NCBI GenBank assembly: GCA_965153455.1
Contig: OZ234493.1
Span: 4,836,001 to 4,900,000, forward strand
Length of the DNA stretch: 64,000 nt
Direction of reading: 5' to 3'
Source of the DNA: Sphagnum compactum
Lineage: Eukaryota > Bryophyta > Sphagnopsida > Sphagnales
Part shown: positions 1-13,700 of the stretch, one piece after another
Numbering within the stretch: position 1 is the stretch's first letter
Layout of the letters: each line of letters starts with the position of its first letter
Translations under genes and position numbers: made by a program
Notes under the pieces: generated by a model
Told to the model about the DNA's origin: nothing
Databases searched by the model: none
Seen by the model: only the letters and a program-made list of their open reading frames with translations

Positions 1-237
1 AATATTTCACCATGCCAAAATATAATGTTCAAAACATCCTCTAGAAGGAAGCAAAATCTTTCAAGATATTTATAACTCTATAACTAGTCTCAAGTTTCAA
101 CACAAGCCAAAATATCATCTTTCAAAAATCCTCGTATCAAAATAGACCTATTACCTACGGGCCAAAATCCCTTAAACTACTATACTCTATAATGAATCTA
201 AACACAATATCCTTATCTCAGTAGGCAAACCCAACAA
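1..237. repeat. Dispersed repeat, copy 1 (partner at 56,857-57,080)
   Basis: This stretch aligns along its length, in the same orientation, with 56,857-57,080. Shared blocks include the ATATTTCACCATGC start, AAGCCAAAATATCATCTTTC and the ACTATACTCTATAA segment. No coding potential or terminal structure is visible, and the window edge cuts the copy, so the family could be part of a larger element. Confidence 0.75.
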
Positions 238-450
238 GGGAATGTCCCTGCAACCCACAATATCACCAAATTTTGTTTGTCCACACAAAGAGGAAGAATT
301 CCCCTTGCTTGGTGTTAGTACCCATGGTACTAACTACTTGTCCATGCTGGGGTTCTCTTTCTGTGAATGGGTATGGAATAGCAAAAAGGCTATTACCATT
401 GGCCATACTAGTGGTATGGAATATTTCTATGGCAAGGAATAAGAAGGGGG

Positions 451-720
451 GGCTTTTTGAGAATATTCCTCCTAACTAAGGGTTGCTGGACCCAGCCTGA
501 GCTTTTTTAGAATATTCTTCCTAACCAAGGGTCTTGGGATCCTTGGTTAAGAGGAATATTCTCAATAGGCATACGCTTCTTATCCCTTGTCATTACCCCA
601 AGTTCTTTTCACCCTGGCCATGAAAAATATTCCTTAAGAATCAAATAGCCCAAACTTTTGAGAATATTTTCAAAAGCCCATGGTTCCTAGGTATGAAAAA
701 TATTCTCAAAAGTTGGGTTA
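451..720. repeat. Cluster of direct and inverted repeats around an AATATTC core
   Basis: A 25-bp segment at 457-482 is repeated directly at about 505-530 and inverted at 541-565. A second inverted repeat has 23-bp arms at 649-671 and 695-717 that differ by about one indel position and flank a 23-bp loop. The arms share a GAGAATATT core. Further AATATTC words follow to about 790. The block could fold into stacked hairpins. No gene is seen in it. Confidence 0.7.
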
Positions 721-799
721 TCTCACCTTTGATGATGGAATATTCTTATTACCATGGTCAATGGATAGGGATCTTTTAGAATATCTCAAAACATTGTCT

Positions 800-3700
800 A
801 TAGCGAATGGGAATAGCCTTTTCATTGTTCCATAGATGGGTTACCAGGGTAGACAAGTTGGAGACCGAACACTTAGTATACTAAAAAGCTTAAAATCTTT
901 GGAAATTCTGTCATTGCTTTTGAAGTTCAAAAACATATTGTAGACTATCACTTGATGTAGCCATAGCCATGAAGAATGATAAAAAAGGACAAGAAATGAA
1001 GAAGATACAAGGTCTTGAAGTCAAGATGATCAATGTCCAATTACTGACATGTTGAAACAATTTGTGAGTTGCAGTTTAGAATCTTTAGACATTGTTCCAC
1101 TACCTCTAGATTTCAAAGAATTTTTGCAAAACTCTAGTTGGCACATAGATTGCTCAAAATGACAAAAAATGAAAAGATATGGGGTTTAAAAGTTGGCAGA
1201 GTTTAACTTTCTTTTGCAAACAATTTGTGATTTGGATAGTTTGTCATGCCTTTTTTTCTTTTCTTTTGTAGATCCATTTCTTCTAGAGTTCAAAAAGGTA
1301 AGTTATAGACCCTTGTTTAGTAATCATAGCCATGAAAAACACTCAAAATGGATTAGAAATGAGTAAGATATGGTTGATGTTTGCCTATCAACCTATGCTC
1401 AATGGAAGGCATGTTTACCCTAGTAAATGGGTAGGAGAGAAAGTGGCAATGGGTTTACGGTGACCTAGATAAGAATGATATGTGATGGAGCCAACCTTTC
1501 CCTCTTCTTTATGGAGGTGCTTGGTTGGTGTGCATTGTTTTAATTAACATTTGGTATTTTCAAAAACAAACTTGCAAAATGTCAACAAAACTTGTTTTGA
1601 TGTGAAAATTTGATCCACTTATCAATAGACTCAAGCAATTAATTGCACGAACTTTGTTAGATCATGCAGTGTATTGTGAAGGTGGTTGAAATGAATGTGG
1701 ACCAATTATTGAAAAAACATTTGGTTATTAATAACCTAATGGACGATTTTTTAAAAAAAATCTATGTGAGCAACCTAATTACTTGGTAGGAAAAATATAA
1801 AGAAGTGGCAAGACCCTTATAGCTCAGTTATTGGATTTTTACATTGGATGTTTGAAGTTAAATTCATCTAAATACATTATCAATCTTGAAATCCTAAAAC
1901 TTTAATAACCTACATGAATCTTTCATTTAAATAGGTTATCAATCTTTAAATCCTATATCATAGTTGTGCATATTTCCATGTAATCCCACAACTTTGACAA
2001 AAATACACATTGAATGAAGCTACATGTGAAGTGTGACTTCACTTTGTAACAAGCATTCAAAATTTCTAACCTTGATAATATGATACATGTTAATTCATTG
2101 TCAATTCTTCATGGATTACAAATCCATAAACTGCTACAAAGAAATGTGTGATACTCCATTCCATAACAATGGCCATTTTTTGAATAAGGCCACAAGAGAA
2201 AAACATTTGAAGAAAAAACTAAATTAACTAAATTAAACATCTTCATCATGGAGGTATCTTATTCTATTGTACACAATCCATGGATGGATCAATATGTATG
2301 AAATTTTCATTTTAGGTGATGAAATGTTAAGCTCCCACCATGTGTTTCATGAAAATCTCATTATGATCAAGTGTATCTACAAATGAGCTTATGATAATGA
2401 ACAAGCTTTGATCTTAGGGACCTTAAAATAAACCTTAAAAAAGTCATGTTGCCTTAAAATGACATAAACATTGATTCATGGCAACAAAGGTTTTCATATG
2501 GATTGCATTGAAACACACACACACATATGGCATGAGATATGACAATATGACACCACAAGATTCTTTCTTAGTACCAAGACTATAAGGGTGCTTTTGAGAA
2601 AGAAATAACAAAAACACCTTAGTTCATCATTGGCCATTTAATTGCACAATTATGTTCAAAGAAGCCCCATTTGGACCCATTTGCAATTTTTCATATAATG
2701 AATTTGTGAAACTTAGAGGGAAAAAAATGAAAAATAAATGAAAGGGTTCATTTGACATCCCAATTTGTTAGCGTATGTTGAATTTTGATCATTTTATGGT
2801 TCAATCCCAATGTGTGTTTGATTATTGTGAGTCCCATAACCTCACCATGAAAGATGAATATTTCTAGACTTCAAATTCATGGGTTTATTGACTAGTTGGG
2901 TTCTGTGAAAGTGTACACCAAAATCAATCTTGGCAATGTTTCTCGTATGTTGTGTATCCAAGAAGGTGATGCATACAAGGTTTAAACCGTTGGCTAGGAA
3001 TCTAAAATAGAAATTACATTTCAATCGTTGAAAATTTCTTTCATGGTTGCTATTTTAATAATCCACAATAACTTGTCCAAACCATATAATCTTGAAAACC
3101 CACTCTTTCTAAGTTTAGAAGTTTTGTTCTTTCACAAAGCAAAGTTAATAATATTTGTACTTTATTGTTTAGTTATTTATTTATCTTTAATATTGAAATC
3201 CTTGAAAAAAAAATTTGCATATTAAATGATAACACCTAAGTTGTTAAAGAATATGTTTTTAATCATGTCATAATGTTAGCCAATTTTGTTTAACTATTTT
3301 TTGAATTCCTTCAAAGGAAAGAGGCCCAATTTTATTTTATTTTTCCTCTATCTTTTGAATCTATATCCATTTAAGACTTTTTTTTTTTAAGTTTGTTAAT
3401 AATGTTATGCATTTAAATTTTGATTGAATGTCAATGGAACACTCAAGTGATGCGTTATTAATCAATTAGTTAGATTAGCAACAATCTTGAATTAGGGCAC
3501 ATAAACTAACCAATTTAATTGGATTTGGCCTAAATTTTTGTGGTTGTTTTATTCACAAATGTATTTATGATTTTTTGGTACTATTTTGGAAGGTTCATTT
3601 CTTGTGAACATTAATTAATTTTGAACATAATATTCAACTATTTATAGCTTAGAAATAAATGTGTATTTCATTTAAATTCCAATTTTCAATCCTTATACAT

Positions 3701-4790
3701 TATTATTGCTTATTTATTGAAGGATATCAACATATAGAAAATTACTTAAATATGACTATAAGTCATGCTCACTATAGAATGGGAAAAAAACTATATGGGT
3801 GCATTCACAATATTACACACCAAAAAAATCGTAACAATGTTTCTTTTACATGATTTTTAGTCATAAACTAAGTTGATGATGAAATTGATTTATATACTAT
3901 ATATGTAAAAGATTTCTAAAAAATTGTTATATAGTATTTGGATCAATTTGAAATGAATTTAATGATCATAGGGCACATGTAAATGTACTAACACATGCCA
4001 CAACAAAAGTAAATGTTTTTTTGCTGAAAAACGGGGATTTAAAGTCAAGTTGAAAGTACTACAAGGAATCCTAACCATTCCAACCCATTTGTTTGCAACT
4101 TGTGTTCAAATCAACCAATTTTGCAATTGCCAATGCAAATTTTTTTATGGCATACGGTAAAAGTGACTTGTAATCACATATTCAACTTCAAAGTGATTTA
4201 AAGTTACACATGCAATTACAACTTGTGACTAATTTGGATGAAAAAGAAGATGAAAAGTGCACTTATATCATCCATTTTTAATGGTTGGGCAAAAAAGATC
4301 AAAATATACTTGTTTTTGTCACTCAAGATGTGATTTATGGGCCATTAGACACCACATGGCATCTTATGCAACTTGAATTGCGACTATAGATCATGGTTAC
4401 AAATATACATGTAATTAAGTGTGAAAAAAATATGAGTTGGCAATTGAAATTGCAAGATATAATGGTTTACATTTTTTTAACTTATTAATATTCTTGAATG
4501 AACTAAGTGTTAAATGTGTAATAAGGTTTGGTAGGTTTGCGAAAATTTCATACGACCAATCAAAATGGTAGAAATGAACCATTATTTGTGGTTTCTAGCA
4601 TAATAAGGTTTTTATAGGTGTGAACATGTTTTTTTTTTAAACTTTAAAAGGGATTGTTGGATTAGTGATTTTATTTATTTTTTTAGTCATTTTGAATGAA
4701 TCTAAACAATTCATTGTAATTTCCATTTACATTAAATAGGTCTTTAACACATTACTTGTAAGTGTACTTTGTTTTGAGATGTTAATATTG
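800..4790. other. AT-rich non-coding stretch
   Basis: Only short chance ORFs of up to about 65 codons occur, with no recognisable protein similarity. A short CA run lies near 2,513-2,524 and several poly-T or poly-A tracts are present. I see no RNA gene or intact mobile element. Confidence 0.5.
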
Positions 4791-4794
4791 TGCT

Positions 4795-5010
4795 AGAGCC
4801 AAAATGCCATTGATCCACCAAAAGATTTAGCCAAATTTGGTTAGAAGACAAAATGAAAGCAAAGTTTCTTAAACATCTTTCTATATTTTTGTTAACTAAT
4901 TGAACCATGCATAAAAATCTAATGACTTTTTAAAAAATTAGCCAAATTTTAGCTATTGAAAATCTCCCCCAAAAATGACATTACCACATTTAAATTTAAA
5001 TTTAACGAGG
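4795..5010 (+). repeat. Single arm of the fold-back repeat family
   Basis: The segment opens with AGCCAAAATG and a GATCCACCAAAAGATTTAGCC block. It continues through a TTGAACCATGCATA block and ends with a TAGCTATTGAAAATCTC block. The same blocks in the same order occur at 30,840-31,105 and in the right arm of the complete copy at 57,853-58,475. The opposite arm is not seen here, so this is a half copy or a decayed copy. Confidence 0.7.
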
Positions 5011-5754
5011 GGTTTTATATGTATAATAATAAAAGGTTGGTTTTGATGATGGTTGTTTAGTGCAACAACCTCCTATTCAATTATCGCAACTAACTACACA
5101 TCTTTATTGGAATGAAAATTTTGATTTTGCATTAATGGACATTTTAAAAGATAATTGGGATTCACCATTGGAATATGTTGTTTCATTGTTCAACACTTTT
5201 TGTAATACAAATATTACTAAAAAAAATAGAAATCATATTCATACTTACCATTTATTTTTTAAACAACAGAAATGTTCCTATCAATGAGATTTTGTCTAAT
5301 TCATTCACTTTAATTGCCCTTACCATAGTTTTAAAAAGTCCCTAAATTTAAATGGAACATTCCCATCTAACTGTTGAATCTAATTTAACACAAATTATCA
5401 TTATTTTTTTATTCGACACTTTATGACAACAATATTTTTGAATTATTGGAGATTTGTCCAAATATAATTTATTATGCAAAAACATTTAAATTCATCAACA
5501 TGTTTCCAAATATTAAAAGAATCAGATCACAAATTTATGAATCGTATTATATATATATATCACAAATTTTTTTCATAAATGAAAAAGTTCAATCCTCATC
5601 TGTTCAATGCATTGTAAAAAAATTTAAAAACTGATTCCCACACAACAATTTATTGCAAAACATGATGTTCAATTAAATATAATATAAAAATGTTAATATT
5701 TAAAAAACAAAAAATTTAATATACATTGACATATATAATAATAAAATCCAAGAT

Positions 5755-7400
5755 GTTCCCATAATTCCATGTTTTAATTGTGGAAGGTTATGTTTTTGAA
5801 AACAACTTAAATGTTTTTCACGTCAATTGTCAAAACAACTTTTTATATACTTTCAAATTCGAATAAAACCTAATTCAACATCATACATATGTACAAGTTG
5901 TTTACATAATATTAGTGAAAATAAATCACCTTTATATCAAGTATTAAATAAAATCTCAAAAAAAATTCATTTGATTAGTCCAAAAATTAACACAATTAGA
6001 AGAACATCTTATTTCATCACATCTTGCTTTTGCTCAAATTTATAAACTCCAAGGCTATGGGCAATATAAGATTCATGGTAGTGTTATTAATGCTCTTAAA
6101 AATGTGGATCAAACTTAATCAATACTACAACGTTTATCACATGATGGTGTAACAATATGTGTGTTTCTTAAATGATGTCTTGAATACAAATCACCTTATA
6201 TGTTTAAAAATGTTCATTCAAATATGGTGATGATCATTTTACAAAATTTAATTGAAACACCATTATACAAAGATTTGTATGTTACCATTCATCATCAATG
6301 GGAAAGTTTGTTTACTTTGCATATGTATTCAAAATCTCAAATTCCTATTTATAATAATGCATCCTCTAATAACTTTAATTCTAACAATGAAAAAATACAT
6401 TGTACACCAATAAATTTAATGATACATAACTTTTTTAGATGTTCCAAAAATAATGGATTATGATAATAGTATATATTTTATTGCCCCAAGTCAAAAATTT
6501 CACCCTTTAGGTTTATTTAAAAATAAACAGTCAGAAGCATTAAGTTTTTCCAACATTGTTCCACGAGTAACCTCGACAATTTTCTAAGGTTTTTCATATC
6601 ACCAAATAGTTCAATGGGAATTATTTCATAAATATGAAGATTTTTTAACAAATATTTTAAATTTTTTTCTAAAGTTATTAAAGTTTCCATCCAAAAAGTC
6701 ATAGATTCTAATTAGGTGCAAATATGAAAATGAAAATTATGTGGTAGAACATCAAAATCTTCTCAAGTACGAGATAAACCAAATTTAGATAATATCTTCA
6801 AATCATACAAAGGTTACTATGAATTGGAAAGTTTGCATAATTCAACTGAGTATCTTGAAAGCTTGAGAAAAAATTTATTTGCAATGATTTGACAACTTAG
6901 TCCTGAAACATTTTTTATCACTTTTACATCTACTGCCTTACATTAGATCTTTACACACATTACATGCTTTAGATTAAATCTCCCAAATAAAACAAAAGAC
7001 CTCCATATAGTGAAATTAATATGAATTGACCTTGTCACATGTGCAAGATATTACGATCATAAAACAATTTATTTACACAAATATTATTGCAAAATATCAT
7101 TATCTTTTTGGGTATATTTATGAGTTTTTCATCATTAAATTCTGAAATCATGGGAGCAAACATGCTGATGTACTTTTATGGATAAAAAAATGCACCTATG
7201 TATGGAGTGCACACAAATGAGGAAATTAAATGGTTTATAGACATGTATATTTCTTGTGATGTATCATTGTTACCAAACCCATTACAAAATGCACAACAAC
7301 ATCAACACACACATATATGTAAGGAAAAAAAACCATGTTGTTTGTAGATTTCATTACCCATTGCCTCCTATGCATGAAACAAAAATTTTGAAACCTCTTC
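5755..7400 (+). pseudogene. Helitron N-terminal and Rep nuclease remnant
   Basis: A CFNC pair near 5,776 and a second CTSC near 5,890 resemble the zinc-binding cysteines of the DUF6570 region that precedes Rep in animal-type Helitrons. Around 6,025-6,300, pieces such as FAQIYKLQGYGQYKIHGSV and NLIETPLYKDL match the following conserved block. At about 7,150-7,180 the frame reads GSKHADVLLW, corresponding to the Rep HUH motif (normally His-x-His). Here the second His position is Asp (GAT), which would abolish metal binding. CRFHYPLPPMHETKIL (about 7,340-7,390) is the conserved CRF-(Y/F)-P block that follows. Several frameshifts and stops separate these pieces. Confidence 0.8.
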
Positions 7401-8559
7401 AAATAAATGGGAATTATCCATTTTCACATACACAAACAAAAAAATTCAATTCAATTTTTAAAACATTTTTAAAAATGACAATGTATCATTTTTTAAATAT
7501 TTAAATTCTTTAATCCTTGATGAAAGTACATGTATATTAAATTTAAAAAATAAATTAACAAAATTGCACATTTTATTAAAATGAACTCTTAGAAACATAA
7601 AAATTAATGCATTCAATATACGTGCTACTCATTTGTGATTTGCAAATACAAATATTCAATTTTTCTTGGACCCATATGTAGTTACAACATATTGCACATC
7701 ATATATGACAAAAATAGATTAATCAATAACATCAAAACTACATTCTATCATTCAAAAATGCATCGCAAATAATATAAACGTAAATATAAGAATTCAAAAG
7801 TTAGATAATGTTTTTTTTAATGCCCAACAAATGGTTGTTCAACTTGCTACTTACCTTGTGCTTTCTTTACCATTATATCATTCATTTTGAACATTTCAAT
7901 TCATAAATATTATCCTTTTGAAGAACGAACTTTTATGTTAAAATCACGAGTTGCATTAAAGGAATTAAAACCAAATTCAACTAATATAATATGTTCATCG
8001 ATCATAGGCAAATATTTTAATTTTTTTCCTAGTTAGTATGAATCGTTGTCATTAGTAAAATTTAATTCTTTTTATAGCATTAAAAAAAAAAGACTTCAAA
8101 ACATCGCAAACCGAATATTATTAGGTTTATAAATTATAATAAATCTGAATGTATTGAAAATTGGTCAAATTTTTTTAAAAATTATATACACCATTTCAAA
8201 TTTCAAAAGACTCACAACTTGGAACTAGTGTAACATGGCGTGATGCATTTGTCAATAACATGATGAAAATTTTAAGATTAAATCTATTTTGAACTACCAA
8301 ATGCCATATCTAAATATAGAAAAAATGGATGATTCAATAGATTCAAAATCAAAACCATTACATTCAACTAACATTTGGATTTACAATATAGATAATGAAA
8401 TAAATGATCCATGTCCTACAATTCCTTTAACAAACATAATCAATATTAAACATTATGATTTACGATTTAACTTCGTCATTCAATAATGTAATTGATCAAA
8501 CGAAAAATCAAAATTTTTAGAAGATGAAAATTTCACAAAATCGTCATATCCATGATGAT

Positions 8560-9960
8560 GAAAAAATTTGAATATTGTAGTTTATTTAAAAAATTAAATG
8601 AAGAACAAAGATTAATATGTGATAATGTTATGCATAGAAAACAATTGTACCTAATACACAAATATGTTTGTTTTTTACAAGGGCTACTGGAATTGGTAAA
8701 ACTTTTACATTAAAATTCATAATTCAATAATCATTACAATTATACAATAAATACATGTCTTTTGACTCAACAAAAACCAAGGTTTTATTTATGGCATCAA
8801 TAAGTCAAGTTGTTTTCAATATTGACTATTTAATAATACATTCAACATTGAACATACCTGTCCAATAATCGTAATGTAGTTTACCAAAATTATCATCAAA
8901 TTCATTTGATATGAACAATTATAACTTGTTGTGATAGATGAGATATCACTTGTTGGTGGTAGAATGTTTATTGTTATAGATAATAAGCTAAAGTCCATAA
9001 AACACATTCAAAACAATTCTTTTGGTGGTGTTGATGTTATCATGACAGGTGATTTCTATCAAGCACCCCTTGTGAAAAATAGTTAGATTTTTCAAAATGT
9101 CAAAAATATTTTCAATGCATTAACACCAAACTTTTGGCAAACACATGTCCAATTTGTTATGAACTAAATAAAATCATGTGATAATTTGATATGGTTTTTA
9201 TACAAATTTTGAAAAAAAATTGTACTACAACAAAAAACACAAAGGATGTTCAATTTATAAATTCAACTTGTAATCAATAGTTGCGCAACAATTTTATTGT
9301 TCCATATTTATTTTGTACAAATAAACTTGTGCAAAAACACAATGAAAATATGTTCATTAACACATTAGGTCCCACATTTATTTTCAAAGCAATGGACATC
9401 AACCATCAATCGTGCCCACCAACTTACAAACTTTTAAATGATCTAAGTAAAAATGCGGGTTTGCATTCTACAATTCATATATATAAAGATATGTTGGTTG
9501 AATTATGTGCTAGTAACTATGCAACATTTGATGGTTTTATGAATGGAGCTAATTGCATTTTTAAAGCATCAACAACATATTGTGAAAAAACCATCATATG
9601 GATAATGTTTTAAAATTTTAAAATTGAAACACTAACAAGAGAAAAATATAGTCATTATTATGACAAAACATTGAATCGAAATGGACACCAATTAAACCTA
9701 TCATCAAAGATACAAAAGTTGGTAAATCCCAATCATTTATCGTAACAAGGATTCAATTTTCAATTCAACTTAAAGTAGCAATCATTCATCGTTCTTAGGG
9801 ATTATCACTAGATGATTCGTTTTTAGTCCCACTAACATTAAAAAACATGGGTTAACATATACAACATTATCATGCATTCAAACAAATGAAAAATTACTTG
9901 TGTTAGCTCCTTTCCAACATGAAAATTTCTATGTGAATCCAAGTACATGTAGAAATCAAT
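8560..9960 (+). pseudogene. PIF1-type helicase remnant of the Helentron
   Basis: The Walker A motif ATGIGKTFT lies at 8,683-8,709. The Walker B region VVIDEISLVGGRM lies at about 8,926-8,968 and MTGDFYQAP at about 9,042-9,068. The late superfamily-1 motif reads IIHRS-stop-GLSLDDS at about 9,780-9,820, with TAG where Gln is expected. An open 110-codon segment (9,281-9,613) covers the middle of the domain. These are the motifs of the helicase half of Helitron RepHel, which unwinds the donor strand during rolling-circle transposition. Frame changes between the motifs make this copy non-functional. Confidence 0.85.
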
Positions 9961-10109
9961 AGATCGAAAACAATTGCAACTTTGATACCATTAATTTTCG
10001 ATTTAAAAACTTATATAATTTTCATGTAATTATACAAGCCTTGGATACAATTTTTTAACGCAACATTACAAAGACATCAATCATGATCATAACCTTCAAA
10101 TTTTTCATA

Positions 10110-10720
10110 TTTTATGTCTTATGAAAACAAAAATACACCATGCATCAACAGATATGCACAAATTTATAAATTCATCAAAGTATTCATATATTTCAATATA
10201 TGATGATCATGGGTTAATGATGATGTATGACATACACATGCATTTATATTCCTTCAATACAATAACTAGTGATGGTTCAAAATATATAGTAGCAACGTTT
10301 AATATTAATACATGAAAAGCTATACATATTTTATGTGTGTATAAAGCTTATTCATGTTCAATTTTTACATTCTTAAACAATCTTCAAACTGTAATTCAAC
10401 AATCCCCCAAACATTGTCCAATCATCATTATGGGAGTTTTTAATGTTGACATTTTAAAAGACAATAACCAAGCAAAAAATAAACAAAGATTATTATATTT
10501 CATAAATAAATTTCAATTAAAATCAAAATTTAGTGAAAGCATCACAAAAGTTGGATTTCAATTAGACCATATATGGGCAAATGTCCTTAGAAATGAATGA
10601 AAATATGGTGTAACATAAGCATATTGGTTAGATTTTCACAAACCGATTTATATTATATTCAAATTACCAAACACATTTCCAATGTATAACGAAAAACCAT
10701 TAATGTCTCCATTTATTCAA
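10110..10720 (+). pseudogene. EEP (AP-endonuclease-like) domain remnant of the Helentron
   Basis: Two open segments (10,121-10,315 and 10,337-10,600) continue the element downstream of the helicase. The second contains PIIIMGVFNVDIL, equivalent to the GDFN-(I/V)-(D/N) metal and catalytic motif with Asp replaced by Val. It also contains QLDHIWANV, equivalent to the (I/L)DHIW/Y motif. A decayed Y-W-x-D-F-H-K-P segment at about 10,618-10,645 stands for the final SDHxP motif. The order matches EEP nucleases of the LINE/AP-endonuclease superfamily. A separate LINE insertion could leave a similar domain, but no RT follows and the spacing directly after the helicase fits a fused Helentron C-terminus. 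Confidence 0.75.
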
Positions 10721-10759
10721 AATATAATGTTTGTGATTATATGCATGTAAATATTACAT

Positions 10760-13700
10760 TTTCCACCTAATTAATTACTCCCAAAATGTTGGCACCTTGT
10801 GGCTTGAATTTGTATTTTTACATTGTTTTCGTGGACCATGAGCAAAAAAAAATCATAAATATCAATAACAAGACCAAAAAAATGGACAATTTTTTTATCC
10901 ACATGTACACCCATCGAACACTATAACAAAACACCTTTCATGGAAAACCTAAACCCAAAATGCAACAAATAAAAAATAAAAGAGTTGCCAAATTCTCAAA
11001 CTTAAAAATGAAAATGAGACTAAGAATTAAAATCTTTCTGCATAAATTATATCTATTCAATATTAATGTTTGTTTCAGACATCAAAACACCTCATGCACA
11101 ATACTAAAAAATTTCTACATTTTTAAAAATAATATAATTACTTACAACTTTATATTCATTTGTATGGTTAAAGAAAAGGCAATGCAACTATGGTTTCAAA
11201 TTTTAAATATCCACAACGAATTATAAAATGGTTTAAAAACTTTATTTTTATTATACAAATGTGAAAAAAAAATCATGGTCTTTCATAAAGCCAACAAACT
11301 TTCATCGAATATAACTTGAGTACTTCATAATAGATTATTAAATGTAATACCTTATTTTCAGGACATAGCCTCTCATGGTAGAGCCAGTTGTTAAATCAAG
11401 TCTTGTAAAAATAAAATCCTATAAATCTTGTCAACATAGTCCCAAATTCATTAAATATAGTAGCCAATCTTCTTGGCTTTTTTACTGCACCCAAATTGAG
11501 AATCAAACAAGGATGAGAGGGTAAAACTAAGGCCCAAAGGTAGGATGAATTTATGGATAATTTAAATACCATCTAGTTAACTTGTTGAAAGATTGAAAAA
11601 TACATTGAGTTGTGCATACTAATGTTGTGTGGTTGTTTGAATTTTTAAAGAATTGTTAGCTTAGTGCTGTTTTTTGGCCAAAACAATCAAAATTGAAAAC
11701 TACAAGTTCCATTTACTTATTTATTTATTTTTAACACAAATGAACGAATCCATTGCAAAGAATAAAACGGAGTCTCATTTTAAAAAATTATTACCTTAAG
11801 GAACTTGTGGTTTCATGAAGAACTAATAAAGATTTAACAATCTAATGATTTTTATTTTATTTTTAATTTTGAAATTTTTGATCACATACCATAATTGAGT
11901 CTTTAATTCTTTTTGAAAACCATGTTTATCAATCATAAGTCCCACCCTAAAAACTATTGAAGGTGTGTTCTTATTTTCAATAACTACCCAACAATGATGC
12001 ATACCTTCATTTGGGTTAGTTCATATTATCAATACGTATTACGGACCTTGAAATGTTAGAATTCCAGATGTGCGAGCGGCATGCTAAAAGTACAAGGGCA
12101 CTATTGTTTGTTGCAATGTAGTGCTATGGTGTACACATCAAGTTGAAATCAAGATTTTCAAAATTGTCTCTTAGAGTTACATTAAACAATTGTTTTAAAT
12201 GTTCTAATCTAGATCCCAAATACCTATCGTGGGAAAACCCTTCATTCAATAGATGCCATAAAAAATTTAGTCAATTTCCCCTTTTGTTCACATAAACATT
12301 CCTTAGACATACCTAAAACAAAATTTAACAGGTTATCAAGTGTTGGGGAGATGTTTGAGATTTTTTTTTCCAAACCATGCCTTTAGAAATGTTATGACAT
12401 GTGTCGCTCTTGTGAAATGCATACCATTCCTTGTCATCATCACCCATAGTCCCAACCTTTTCTCCACCTTTCAAATTTCAATCCTCACCTTGAGATTTTT
12501 CTCGTGTCCAATTTTACACATTTCAAAATGCCTTTAACCTCTTGATGTCATGTATGTAACAACTAAAGTAATTGATCTCAATGTTCTTCAAGTTCAAGCA
12601 ACTCATAACAAGAGCCCAAAAAAGTTGCATCATCACAACCATGTTTTGGACCCCTATGTAGTTCTTACTTTCTCTCCTTTGTTTTGGAGTATCATACAAA
12701 ATTATCATTAAACCCTAATAATAGTTGGAGCACATTTGCTATCCCAAACATTATCACATGGCTATCTTCTCATAAATCCTTGGTTTTCAACCAATGTTAC
12801 ATCATGAAATTTTGTTTCAAAACTTTGAAATTATTACCCTTGGCCATCCCAATTCCTCTAACATCATGTCGTTCTTTCAGTTGGCAATTCTTCAAGTAGT
12901 AGATCTAACATTGGGCTTTTTTTTCAAAGAATTAGTTTTAAAATCATCCTAGTTTTGAACTAGATTCTAATACATATTTTAAAAGCCATTCACACATGGG
13001 GGCAATGGCAATGGTAGCATAGTGAGGCAATTGATAAGTGTTGTTCAAACTACAATATGACTAGTTAGCAAGTAGCTTATATGACAGGCCTATGTGACAT
13101 GTTATTAACATGGCTATCAACAAATGGTAAGTTATTGATAGTCTAATATCACAAATGATTAAATTTTCATATTTTGAAAAAAATTGTGCTTATCACTAAC
13201 GACAACTTACCACCATTATCCCTAGGTTCATAATATAATCTTCAAACTCCATTAGACTAAGACCATAAAAACCTTCGCATTCATAATAACGTCACAACAA
13301 CAAAAAAACATGAAGCTTTTCACATGTCATAGCAAGAAAAAGACCTTATTACATCATCTTGCATGACTTTTCATGTTGTCCTACATAGCTTATTGCATCG
13401 TGTAGGGTTCAATTAATCTTGATTACAAATAAACATGTCATGGATCCCTACATGTGATGTAATACTATCAAATGTAAGAAGGAGAGCCGAAACTAACATA
13501 GGCAAAGGATCATAAAAAGGAATGAATAACATAGCACATTAAATGCACAAAATTAAAAGAACATCAAAATGTTGGGGTTCATCAAGCATAAACACCTTGA
13601 GCATGCAACTCAAAAGGAATTGATTGATCCAAGGTGCACATGGTACCTACTACATAGAATTAATTTCAAAAACTAGTCCGCAACAAAGTCACAAGAAATG

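Larger units (their letters stand above)
5060..10740 (+). mobile_element. Degenerate Helentron-type Helitron (Rep, helicase, EEP endonuclease)
   Basis: Fragments in all three + frames, read in order, match the layout of a Helitron RepHel protein. First comes a cysteine-bearing DUF6570-like region (about 5,755-6,430), then a Helitron-like N domain with the Rep HUH region (about 6,475-7,400). A linker with AQQMVVQLATYLVLS (7,828-7,872) follows. Next is a PIF1-type helicase (about 8,560-9,960) and finally an endonuclease/exonuclease/phosphatase domain (about 10,110-10,720). The C-terminal endonuclease is the mark of Helentrons as opposed to canonical plant Helitrons. Many stops and frameshifts show it is long dead. 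I could not fix the termini: no convincing 5-prime TC or 3-prime hairpin-CTRR end was seen, as expected if the ends are of Helentron type or eroded. The assignment to the Helitron class is firm; Helentron rests on the endonuclease tail. Confidence 0.85.
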
